Assembly (NCBI GenBank): GCA_963932145.1
Contig: OZ010603.1
Location: 82,485,255 to 82,549,254 of the forward strand
Length of the DNA stretch: 64,000 nt
From: Acanthosepion lycidas
Taxonomy: Eukaryota > Mollusca > Cephalopoda > Sepiida > Sepiidae
Direction of reading: 5' to 3'
Shown here: positions 12,482 through 24,859 of the stretch, piece after piece
Layout of the letters: the number at the start of each line of letters is the position of its first letter
Numbering within the stretch: the stretch's first letter is position 1
Notes under the pieces: model-generated
The model's database searches: none
The model's input: only the letters and a program-made list of their open reading frames with translations
Told to the model about the DNA's origin: nothing
Position numbers and translations under genes: made by a program

Positions 12482-15073
12482 ATGCAAATAATTGAGTCTC
12501 ATCAGTGAGATTTCCGTGAAAAATTTTATGGGCATAAAGTGGGTAATCACTGTTTATTTATCTACTCTTTGCCATTCATATCTATATTTCCATTCTTTAC
12601 CTTAGCATTAGGACAGGCCATTAAATAATTTATAATCTGCTAAAAATATTTCATATCGAGATACATGGAAGAACAGTACCATGCAAATAATTGAGTCTCA
12701 TTAGTGGGATTTCCGTGAAAAATTTTCTGGGCATAAAGTGGGTAATCACTGTTTATTTATCTACTCTTTGCCATTCATAGTTCTATTTCCATTCTTTAAC
12801 TTAGCATTAGGACAGGCCATTAAATAATTTATAATCTGCCTAAAAATATTTCATATCGAGAAACATGGAAGAACAGTACCATGCAAATAATTGAGTCTCA
12901 TTAGTGGGATTTCCGTGAAAAATTTTCTGGGCATAAAGTGGGTAATCACTGTTTATTTATCTACTCTTTGCCATTCATAGTTCTATTTCCATTCTTTAAC
13001 TTAGCATTAGGACAGGCCATTAACTCATTTATAATCTGCCTAAAAATATTTCATATCGAGATACATGGAAGAACAGTACCATGCAAATAATTGAGTCTCA
13101 TTAGTGGGATTTCCGTGAAAATTTTTATGGGCATATAGTGTGTAATCACTGTTTATTTATCTACTCTTTGCCATTCATATTTCTATTTCCATTCTTTAAG
13201 TTAGCATTAGGACAGGCCATTAAATCATTTATAATCTGCCTAAAAATATTTCATATCGAGAAACATGGAAGAACAGTACCATGCAAATAATTGAGTCTCA
13301 TCAGTGAGATTTCCGTGAAAAATTTTATGGGCATAAAGTGGGTAATCACTGTTTATTTATCTACTCTTTGCCATTCATATTTATATTTCCATTCTTTACC
13401 TTAGCATTAGGACAGGCCATTAAATCATTTATAATCTGCTAAAAATATTTCATATCGAGATACATGGAAGAACATTACCATGCAAATAATTGAGTCTCAT
13501 CAGTGGGATTTCCGTGAAAAATTTTATGGGCATAAAGTGGGTAATCACTGTTTATTTCTCTACCCTTTGCCATTCATATTTATATTTCCATTCTTTACCT
13601 TAGCATTAGGACAGGCCATTAAATCATTTATAATCTGCTGAAAATATTTCATATCGAGATGCATGGAAGAACAGTACCATGCAAATAATTGAGTCACATC
13701 AGTGGGATTTCCGTGAAAAATTTTATGGGCATAAAGTGGGTAATCACTGTTTATTTCTCTACTCTTTGCCATTCATATTTATATTTCCATTCTTTAACTT
13801 TACATTAGGACAGGCCATTAAATCATTTATAATCTGCTAAAAATATTTCATATCGAGATACATTGAAGAACAGTACCATGCAAATAATTGAGTCACATCA
13901 GTGGGATTTCTGTGAAAAATTTTATGGGCATAAAGTGGGTAATCACTATTTATTTCTCTACTCTTTGCCATTCATATTGCTATTTCCATTCTTTAACTTA
14001 CTATTAGGACAGGCCATTAACTCATTTATAATCTGCTAAAAATATTTCATATCGAGATACATGGAAGAACAGTACCATGCAAATAATTGAGTCTCATCAG
14101 TGGGATTTCCGTGAAAAATTTTATGGGCATAAAGTGGGTAATCACTATTTATTTCTCTACTCTTTGCCATTCATATTTCTATTTCCATTCTTTAACTTAG
14201 CATTAGGACAGGCCATTAACTCATTTATAATCTGCTAAAAATATTTCATATCGAGATACATGGAAGAACAGTACCATGTAAATAATTGAATCTAATCAGT
14301 GCGATTTCCGTGAAAAATTTTATGGGCATAAAGTGGGTAATCACTGTTTATTTATCTACACTTTGCCATTCATATTTATATTTCCATTCTTTACCTTAGC
14401 ATTAGGACAGGCCATTAAATCATTTATAATCTGCTAAAAATATTTCATATCGAGATACATGGAAGAACAGTACCATGCAAATAATTGAGTCACATCAGTG
14501 GGATTTCCGTGAAAAATTTTATGGGCATAAAGTGGGTAATCACTGTTTATTTGTCTACTCTCTGCCATTCATATTTCTATTTCCATTCTTTATCTTAGCA
14601 TTAGGACAGGCCATTAACTCATTTATAATCTGCCTAAAAATATTTCATATCGAGATACATGGAAGAACAGTACCATGCAAATAATTAAGTCTCATTACTG
14701 GGATTTCCGTGAAAACTTTTATGGGCATAAAGTGGGTAATCACTGTTTATTTATCTACTCTTTGCCATTCATAGTTCTATTTCCATTCTTTAACTTAGCA
14801 TTAGGACAGGCCATTAACTCATTTATAATCAGCCTAAAAATATTTCATATCGAGATACATGTAAGAACAGTATCATGCAAATAAATGAGTCTCATCAGTG
14901 AGATTTCCGTGAAAAATTTTATGGCCATAAAGTGGGTAATCACGGTTTATTTATCTACTCTTTGCCATTCATATTTATATTTCCATTCTTTCCCTTAGCA
15001 TTAGGACAGGCCATTAAATCATTTATAATCTGCTAAAAATATTTCATATCGAGATACATGGAAGAACAGTACC

Positions 15074-16268
15074 ATGTAAATAATTGAGTCACATCAGTGG
15101 GATTTCCTTGAAAAATTTTATGGGCATAAAGTGGGTAATCACTATTTATTTCTCTACTCTTTGCCATTCATATTTCTATTTCCATTCTTTAACTTAGCAT
15201 TAGGACAGGCCATTAAATCATTTATAATCTGCTAAAAATATTTCATATCGAGATACATGGAAGAACAGTACCATGCAAATAATTGAGTCACATCAGTGGG
15301 ATTTCCGTGAAAAATTTTATGGGCATAAAGTGGGTAATCACTGTTTATTTATCTACTCTTTGCCATTCATATTTATATTTCCATTCTTTACCTTAGCATT
15401 AGGACAGGCCATTAAATCATTTATATTCTGCTAAAAATATTTCATATCGAGATACATGGAAGAACAGTACCATGCAAATAATTGAGTCACATCAGTGGGA
15501 TGTCCGTGAAAAATTTTATGGGCATAAAGTGGGTAATCACTGTTTATTTCTCTACCCTTTGCCATTCATATTTATATTTCCATTCTTTACCTTAGCATTA
15601 GGACAGGCCATTAAATCATTTATAATCTGCTAAAAATATTTCATATCGAGATACATGGAAGAACAGTACCATGTAAATAATTGAGTCACATCAGTGGGAT
15701 TTCCGTGAAAAATTTTATGGGCATAAAGTGGGTAATCACTATTTATTTCTCTACTCTTTGCCATTCATATTTCTATTTCCATTCTTTAACTTAGCATTAG
15801 GACAGGCCATTAACTAATTTATAATCTGCTAAAAATATTTCATATCGAGATACATGGAAGAACAGTACCATGCAAATAATTGAGTCACATCAGTGGGATT
15901 TCCGTGAAAAATTTTATGGGCATAAAGTGGGTAATCACTGTTTATTTATCTACTCTTTGCCATTCATATTTATATTTCCATTCTTTACCTTAGCATTAGG
16001 ACAGGCCATTAAATCATTTATATTCTGCTAAAAATATTTCATATCGAGATACATGGAAGAACAGTACCATGCAAATAATTGAGTCTCATCAGTGGGATTT
16101 CCGTGAAAAATTTTATGGGCATAAAGTGGGTAATCACTATTTATTTCTCTACTCTTTGCCATTCATATTTCTATTTCCATTCTTTAACTTAGCATTAGGA
16201 CAGGCCATTAACTAATTTATAATCTGCCTAAAAATATTTCATATCGAGATACATGGAAGAACAGTACC
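15074..16268. repeat. 597-bp trimer higher-order repeat, two copies
   Basis: Two consecutive groups of three units, 15074-15670 and 15671-16268. In each, unit 1 has ATGTAAATAATTGAGTCAC and CACTATTTATTTCTC. Unit 2 has TTATTTATC, TTACCTTAGC and TTATATTCTGCTAAAA. The third units are less alike. All units but the last are 199 bp. Confidence 0.82.
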
Positions 16269-18463
16269 ATGCAAATAATTGAGTCACATCAGTGTGATTT
16301 CCGTGAAAAATTTTATGGGCATAAAGTGGGTAATCACTGTTTATTTATCTACTCTTTGCCATTCATAGTTCTATTCCATTCTTTAACTTAGCATTAGGAC
16401 AGGCCATTAACTCAATTATAATCTGCCTAAAAATATTTCATATCGATATACATGGAAGAACAGTATCATGCAAATAATTGAGTCTCATCAGTGAGATTTC
16501 CGTGAAAAATTTTATGGGCATAAAGTGGGTAATCACTGTTTATTTATCTACTCTTTGCTATTCATATTTATATTTCCATTCTTTACCTTAGCATTAGGAC
16601 AGGCCATTAAATCATTTATACTCTGCTAAAAATATTTCATATCGAGATACATGGAAGAACAGTACCATGCAAATAATTGAGTCACATCAGTGGGATTTCC
16701 GTGAAAAATTTTATGGGCATAAAGTGGGTAATAACTGTTTATTTATCTACTCTTTGCCATTCATAGTTCTATTTCCATTCTTTAACTTAGCATTAGGACA
16801 GGCCATTAACTCATTTATAATCTGCCTAAAAATATTTCATATCGAGATACATGGAAGAACAGTACCATGCAAATAATTGAGTCTCATTACTGGGATTTCC
16901 GTGAAAACTTTTATGGGCATAAAGTGGGTAATCACTGTTTATTTATCTACTCTTTGCCATTCATAGTTCTATTTCCATTCTTTAATTTAGCATTAGGACA
17001 GGCCATTAAATCATTTATAATCTGCCTAAAAATATTTCATATCGAGATACATGGAAGAACAGTATCATGCAAATAATTGAGTCTCATCAGTGAGATTTCT
17101 GTGAAAAATTTTATGGGCATAAAGTGGGTAATCACTCTTTATTTCTCTACTCTTTGCCATTCATATTTATATTTCCATTCTTTTCCTTAGCATTAGGACA
17201 GGCCATTAAATCATTTATAATCTGCTAAAAATATTTCATATCGAGATACATGGAAGAACAGTACCATGCAAATAATTGAGTCACATCAGTGGGATTTCCG
17301 TGAAAAATTTTATGGGCATAAAGTGGGTAATCACTATTTATTTCTCTACTCTTTGCCATTCATATTTCTATTTCCATTCTTTAACTTAGCATTAGGACAG
17401 GCCATTAACACATTTATAATCTGCCTAAAAATATTTCATATCGAGATACATGGAAGAACAGTACCATGCAAATAATTGAGTCTCATTACTGGGATTTCCG
17501 TGAAAACTTTTATGGGCATAAAGTGGGTAATCACTGTTTATTTATCTACTCTTTGCCATTCATAGTTCTATTTCCATTCTTTAACTTAGCATTAGGACAG
17601 GCCATTAACTCATTTATAATCTGCCTAAAAATATTTCATATCGAGATACATGGAAGAACAGTATCATGCAAATAATTGAGTCTCATCAGTGAGATTTCCG
17701 CGAAAAATTTTATGGGCATAAAGTGGGTAATCACTGTTTATTTATCTACTCTTTGCCATTCATATTTATATTTCCATTCTTTACCTTAACATTAGGACAG
17801 GCCATTAAATCATTTATAATCTGCTAAAAATATTTCATATCGAGATACATGGAAGAACAGTACCATGCAAATAATTGAGTCTCATCAGTGGGATTTCCGT
17901 GAAAAATCTTATGAGCATAAAGTGGGTAATCACTGTTTATTTATCTACTGTTTGCCATTCATAGTTCTATTTCCATTCTTTAACTTAGCATTAGGACAGG
18001 CCATTAACTCATTTATAATCTGCCTAAAAATATTTCATATCGATATACATGGAAGAACAGTATCATGCAAATAATTGAGTCTCATCAGTGAGATTTCCGT
18101 GAAAAATTTTATGGGCATAAAGTGGGTAATCACTGTTTATTTATCTACTCTTTGCTATTCATATTTATATTTCCATTCTTTACCTTAGCATTAGGACAGG
18201 CCATTAAATCATTTATACTCTGCTAAAAATATTTCATATCGAGATACATGGAAGAACAGTACCATGCAAATAATTGAGTCTCATTACTGGGATTTCCGTG
18301 AAAACTTTTATGGGCATAAAGTGGGTAATCACTGTTTATTTATCTACTCTTTGCCATTCATAGTTCTATTTCCATTCTTTAATTTAGCATTAGGACAGGC
18401 CATTAAGTCATTTATAATCTGCCTAAAAATATTTCATATCGAGATACATGGAAGAACAGTACC
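16269..18463. repeat. Segment duplicated at ~1.6 kb spacing
   Basis: Units at 16269 and 16468 match those at 17865 and 18065: both pairs have ATCGATATACATGG, then TTTGCTATTCATATTTATA, then TTATACTCTGCTAAAA. The next match (16867 to 18264, CTCATTACTGGG with AATTTAGC) is only about 1.4 kb apart, so one unit is missing from the second copy. Confidence 0.75.
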
Positions 18464-20061
18464 ATGCAAATAATTGAGTCACATCAGTGGGATTTCCGTG
18501 AAAAATTTTATGGGCATAAAGTGGGTAATCACTATTTATTTCTCTACTCTTTGCCATTCATATTTCTATTTCCATTCTTTAACTTAGCATTAGGACAGGC
18601 CATTAACACATTTATAATCTGCCTAAAAATATTTCATATCGAGATACATGGAAGAACAGTACCATGCAAATAATTGAGTCTCATTACTGGGATTTCCGTG
18701 AAAACTTTTATGGGCATAAAGTGGGTAATCACTGTTTATTTATCTACTCTTTGCCATTCATAGTTCTATTTCCATTCTTTAATTTAGCATTAGGACAGGC
18801 CATTAAATCATTTATAATCTGCTAAAAATATTTCATATCGAGATACATGGAAGAACAGTACCATGCAAATAATTGAGTCACATCAGTGGGATTTCCGTAA
18901 AAAATTTTATGGGCATAAAGTGGGTAATCACTGTTTATTTCTCTACTCTTTCCCATTCAAATTTATATTTCCATTCTTTACCTTAGCATTAGGACAGGCC
19001 ATTAAATCATTTATAATCTGTCTAAAAATATTTCATATCGAGATACATGGAAGAACAGTACCATGCAAATAATTGAGTCACATCAGTGGGATTTCCGTGA
19101 AAAATTTTATGGGCATAAAGTGGGTAATCACTATTTATTTCTCTACTCTTTGCCATTCATATTTCTATTTCCATTCTTTAACTTAGCATTAGGACAGGCC
19201 ATTAACTCATTTATAATCTGCCTAAAAATATTTCATATCGAGATACATGGAAGAACAGTACCATGCAAATAATTGAGTCTCATTACTGGGATTTCCGTGA
19301 AAACTTTTATGGGCATAAAGTGGGTAATCACTGTTTATTTATCTACTCTTTGCCATTCATAGTTCTATTTCCATTCTTTAATTTAGCATTAGGACAGGCC
19401 ATTAAATCATTTATAATCTGCTAAAAATATTTCATATCGAGATACATGGAAGAACAGTACCATGCAAATAATTGAGTCACATCAGTGGGATTTCCGTGAA
19501 AAATTTTATGGGCATAAAGTGGGTAATCACTGTTTATTTCTCTACTCTTTCCCATTCATATTTATATTTCCATTCTTTACCTTAGCATTAGGACAGGCCA
19601 TTAAATCATTTATAATCTGCCTAAAAATATTTCATATCGAGATACATGGAAGAACAGTACCATGCAAATAATTGAGTCACATCAGTGGGATTTCCGTGAA
19701 AAATTTCATGGGCATAAAGTGGGTAATCACTATTTATTTCTCTACTCTTTGCCATTCATATTTCTATTTCCATTCTTTAACTTAGCATTAGGACAGGCCA
19801 TTAACACATTTATAATCTGCCTAAAAATATTTCATATCGAGATACATGGAAGAACAGTACCATGCAAATAATTGAGTCTCATTACTGGGATTTCCGTGAA
19901 AACTTTTATGGGCATAAAGTGGGTAATCACTGTTTATTTATCTACTCTTTGCCATTCATAGTTCTATTTCCATTCTTTAACTTAGCATTAGGACAGGCCA
20001 TTAACTCATTTATAATCTGCCTAAAAATATTTCATATCGAGATACATGGAAGAACAGTATC
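18464..20061. repeat. 599-bp trimer higher-order repeat, 2.67 copies
   Basis: The ordered triplet is: a CACTATTTATTTCTC unit, a CTCATTACTGGG unit, and a unit with CTTTCCCATTC plus TTACCTTAGC. It runs 18464-19062 and 19063-19661, then starts a third time at 19662. The first two copies are 599 bp each because the middle unit is 199 bp. Confidence 0.85.
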
Positions 20062-21660
20062 ATGCATATAATTGAGTCTCATCAGTGAGATTTCCGCGAA
20101 AAATTTTATGGGCATAAAGTGGGTAATCACTATTTATTTCTCTACTCTTTGCCATTCATATTTCTATTTCCATTCTTTAACTTAGCATTAGGACAAGCCA
20201 TTAACTCATTTATAATCTGCCTAAAAATATTTCATATCGAGATACATGGAAGAACAGTATCATGCATATAATTGAGTCACATCAGTGAGATTTCCGCGAA
20301 AAATTTTATGGGCATAAAGTGGGTAATCACTATTTATTTCTCTACTCTTTGCCATTCATATTTCTATTTCCATTCTTTAACTTAGCATTAGGACAGGACA
20401 TTAACTCATTTATAATCTGCCTAAAAATATTTCTTATCGAGATACATGGAAGAACAGTACCATGCAAATAATTGAGTCTCATCAGTGGGATTTCCGTAAA
20501 AAATTTTATGGGCATAAAGTGGGTAATCACTGTATATTTCTCTACTCTTTGCCGTTCATATTTCTATTTCCATTCTTTAACTGTACATTAGGACAGGCCA
20601 TTAAATCATTTATAATCTGCCTAAAATATTTCATATCGAGATACATGGAAGAACAGTACCATGCAAATAATTGAATGTCATCTGTGTGATTTCCGCGAAA
20701 AATTTTATGGGCATAAAGTGGGTAATCACTGTTTATTTCTCTACTCTTTGCCATTCATATTTCTATTTCCATTCTTTAACTTAGCATTAGGACAGGCCAT
20801 TAAGTCATTTATAATCTGCCTAAAAATATTTCTAATCGAGATACATCGAAGAACAGTACCATGCAAATAACTGAGTCTCATTAGTGGGATTTCCGTGAAA
20901 ACTTTTATGGGCATAAATTGGGTAATCCCTGTTTATTTCTCTACTCTTTGCCATTCATATTTCTATTTCCATTCTTTAACTTTACATTAGGACAGGCCGT
21001 TAACTCATTCATAATCTCTTTAAAAATATTTCATTTCGAGATACATGGAAAAACAGTACCATGCGGATAATTGAGTCTCATCAGTGGGATGTCCGTGAAA
21101 AATTTTATGAGCATAAAGGGGGTAATCACTCTTTATTTATCTACACTTTGCCATTCATATTTCTATTTCCATTCTTTAACTTAGCATTAGGACAGGCCAT
21201 TAACTCATTAACAATCTGCCTAAAAATATTTCATATCGAGATACATGGAAGAAAAGTACCATGCAAATAATTGAATCTCATCAGTGGGATTTCCCTGAAA
21301 AATTTTATGGGCATAAAGTGGGTAATCACTGTTTATTTCTCTACTCTTTGCCATTCATATTTCTATTTCCATTCTTTAACTTAGCATTAGGACAGGCCAT
21401 TCAGTCATTTTTAATCTGCCTAAAAATAATTCATATCGAGATATATGGAAGAACAGTACCATGCACATAATTGAGTCTCATCAGTGGGATTTCCATGAAA
21501 AATTTTATGGGCATAAAGTGGGTAATCACTGTTTATTTCTCTACTCTTTGCCATTCATATTTCTATTTCCATTCTTTAACTTTACATTAGGACAGGCCAT
21601 TAACTCATTTATAATCTGTCTAAAAATATTTCATATCGAGATACATGGAAGAACAGTAAC

Positions 21661-23858
21661 ATGCAAATAATTGAGTCTCATCAGTGGGATTTCCGTGAAA
21701 AATTTTATGGCCATAAAGTGGGTAATCACTGTTTATTTCTCTACTCTTTGCCATTCATATTTCTATTTCCATTCTTAAACATTACATTAGGACAGGCCGT
21801 TAACCCATTCATAATCTGTTTATAAATATTTCATATCGATATACATGGAAGAACAGTACCATGCAAATAATTGAGTCTCATCAGTGGTATTTCCGGGAAA
21901 AATTTTATAGGCATAAATTGGGTATACACTGATTATTTCTCTACTCTTTGCCATTCATATTTCTATTTCCATTCTTTAATTTAGCATTAGTACAGGCAAT
22001 TGACTCATTTATAATCTGCCTAAAAATGTTTCATATCGAGATACATGGAAGAACAGTACCATGCAAATAATTGAGTCTCATCAGTGGGATTTCCATGAAG
22101 AATTTTATGGGCATAAAGTGGGTAATCACTGTTTATTTATCTACTCTTTGCCATTCATATTTATATTTCCATTCTTTAACTTAGCATTAGGACAGGCCAT
22201 TAAGTCATTTATAATCTGCCTAAAAATAATTCATATCGAGATATATGGAAGAACAGTACCATGCACATAATTGAGTCTCATCAGTGGGATTTCCATGAAA
22301 AATTTTATGGGCATAAAGTGGGTAATCACTGTTGATTTCTCTAATCTTTGCCATACATATTTCTATTTCCATTCTTTAACTTTACATTAGGACAGGCCAT
22401 TAACTCATTTATAATCCGCCTAAAAATGTTTCATATCGAGATACATGGAAGAACAGTAGCATGCAAATACTTGAGTCTCATCAGTGGGATTTCCATGAAG
22501 AATTTTATGGGCATAAAGTGGGTAATCACTGTTTATTTATCTACTCTTTGCCGTTCATATTTCTATTTCCATTCTTTAACTTAGCATTAGGACAGGCCAT
22601 TAAATCATTTATAATCTGCCTAAAAATATTTCATATCGAGATACATGGAAGAACAGTACCATGCAGATAATTGAGTCTCATTAGTGGGATTTCCGTGAAA
22701 AATTTTATGGGCATAAGGTGGGTAATCACTGTTTATTTCTCTACTCTTTGCCATTCATATTTATATTTCCATTCTTTAACTTAGCATTAGGACAGGCAAT
22801 TCAGTCATTTTTAATCTGCCTAAAAATAATTCATATCGAGATATATGGAAGAACAGTACCATGCACATAATTGAGTCTCATCAGTGGGATTTCCATGAAA
22901 AATTTTATGGGCATAAAGTGGGTAATCACTGTTGATTTCTCTAATCTTTGCCATACATATTTCTATTTCCATTCTTTAACTTTACATTAGGACAGGCCAT
23001 TAACTCATTTATAATCTGCCTAAAAATATTTCATATCGAGATACATGGAAGAACAGTACCATGCAAATAACTGAGTCTCATCAGTGGGATTTCCGTGAAA
23101 AATTTTATGGCCATAAAGTGGGTAATCACTGTTTATTTCTCTACTCTTTGCCATTCATATTTCTATTTCCATTCTTAAACTTTACATTAGGACAGGCCGT
23201 TAACTCATTCATAATTTTTATAAATATTTCATATCGATATACATGGAAGAACAGTACCATGCAAATAATTGAGTCTCATCAGTGGTATTTCCGGGAAAAA
23301 TTTTATAGGCATAAATTGGGTATACACTGATTATTTCTCTACTCTTTGCCATTCATATTTCTATTTCCATTCTTTAATTTAGCATTAGTACAGGCAATTG
23401 ACTCATTTATAATCTGCCCAAAAATGTTTCATATCGAGATACATGGAAGAACAGTACCATGCAAAAAATTGAGTCTCATCAGTGGGATTTCCATGAAGAA
23501 TTTTATGGGCATAAAGTGGGTAATCACAGTTTATTTATCTACTCTTTGCCATTCATATTTATATTTCCATTCTTTAACTTAGCATTAGGACAGGCCATTA
23601 AGTCATTTATAATCTGCCTAAAAATAATTCATATCGAGATATGTGGAAGAACAGTACCATGCACATAATTGAGTCTCATCAGTGGGATTTCCATGAAAAA
23701 TTTTATGGGCATAAAGTGGGTAATCACTGTTGATTTCTCTACTCTTTGCCATTCATATTTCTATTTCCATTCTTTAACTTTACATTAGGACAGGCCATTA
23801 ACTCATTTATAATCCGCCTAAAAATATTTCATCTCGAGATACATGGAAGAACAGTAGC
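21661..23858. repeat. Four-unit block repeated at 1.4 kb spacing
   Basis: Units 21661, 21861, 22061 and 22261 reappear at 23061, 23259, 23459 and 23659. Shared rare marks are TGGCCATAAAGTGGG with CGTTAAC, GTGGTATTTCCGGG with GGGTATACACTG, CCATGAAGAATTTT, and GCACATAATTG with CACTGTTGATTTC. The second copy has lost 2 bp near 23213. The fourth unit type also occurs at 22861. Confidence 0.85.
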
Positions 23859-24658
23859 ATGCAAATAATTGAGTCTCATCAGTGGGATTTCCGTGAAAAA
23901 TTTTATGTGCATAATGTGGGTAATCACTGTTTATTTCTATTCTCTTTGCCATTCATATTTATATTTCCATTCTTTAACTTAGCATTAGGACAGGCCATTA
24001 ACTCATTTACAATCTGCCTAAAAATATTTCATATCGAGATACATGGAAGAAAAGTACCATGCAGATAATTGAGTCTCATCAGTGGGATTTCCGTGAAAAA
24101 TTTTATGGGCATAATGTGGGTAATCACTGTTTATTTCTCTACTCTTTGCCATTCATATTTCTATTTCCATTCTTTAACTTTACATTAGGACAGGCCATTA
24201 ACTCATTTATAATCCGCCTAAAAATATTTCATCTCGAGATACATGGAAGAACAGTAGCATGCAAATAATTGAGTCTCATCAGTGGGATTTCCGTGAAAAA
24301 TTTTATGTGCATAATGTGGGTAATCACTGTTTATTTCTATTCTCTTTGCCATTCATATTTATATTTCCATTCTTTAACTTAGCATTAGGACAGGCCATTA
24401 ACTCATTTACAATCTGCCTAAAAATATTTCATATCGAGATACATGGAAGAAAAGTACCATGCAGATAATTGAGTCTCATCAGTGGGATTTCCGTGAAAAA
24501 TTTTATGGGCATAATGTGGGTAATCACTGTTTATTTCTCTACTCTTTGCCATTCATATTTCTATTTCCATTCTTGAACTTAGCATTAGCACAGGCAATTA
24601 ACTCATTTATAATCTGCTTAAAAATATTTCATTATCGAGTTACATGGAAGAACAGGAC
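23859..24658. repeat. 400-bp dimer, tandem duplicate
   Basis: The units at 23859 (TTTATGTGCATAATGTGGG, TTATTTCTATTCTC, TTTACAATCTGCC, GAAAAGTACC) and 24059 (GCAGATAATTG) are followed by the same pair at 24259 and 24459. The unit at 24259 reads identical to the one at 23859. The pair differs only toward its end (CATTCTTGAACTTAGC in the last unit). The first unit type also recurs at 25659 and 27460. Confidence 0.9.
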
Positions 24659-24859
24659 CATGCAAATAATTGAGTCTCATCAGTGGGATTTCTGTGAAAA
24701 ATTTTATGGGGATAAAGTGGGTAATCATTGTTTATTTCTCTACTCTGTGACATTCATATTTCTATTTCCATTCTTTAACTTTACATTAGGACAGGCCGTT
24801 AACTCATGCATAATCTGTTTAAAAATATTTCATATCGAGATACATGGAAGAACAGTACC

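Larger units (their letters stand above)
12482..20061. repeat. Satellite domain B2 (199-bp units common)
   Basis: Units share TTACCTTAGCATTAGG, GAGTCACATCAGTGGG, CTCATTACTGGG or CACTATTTATTTCTC, and about 20 of them have the one-base deletion CTGCTAAAAAT. The deletions move the register from phase 82 at 12282 to phase 62 at 20462. The deletion also places TAA in the frame that is open in 200-bp units. Confidence 0.85.

Noticed and set aside
20542..20754. Minus-strand ORFs of 62-70 codons as antisense genes
   Set aside because: They are the reverse frame of the unit, appear only where small indels happen to keep them open, and show no independent features.
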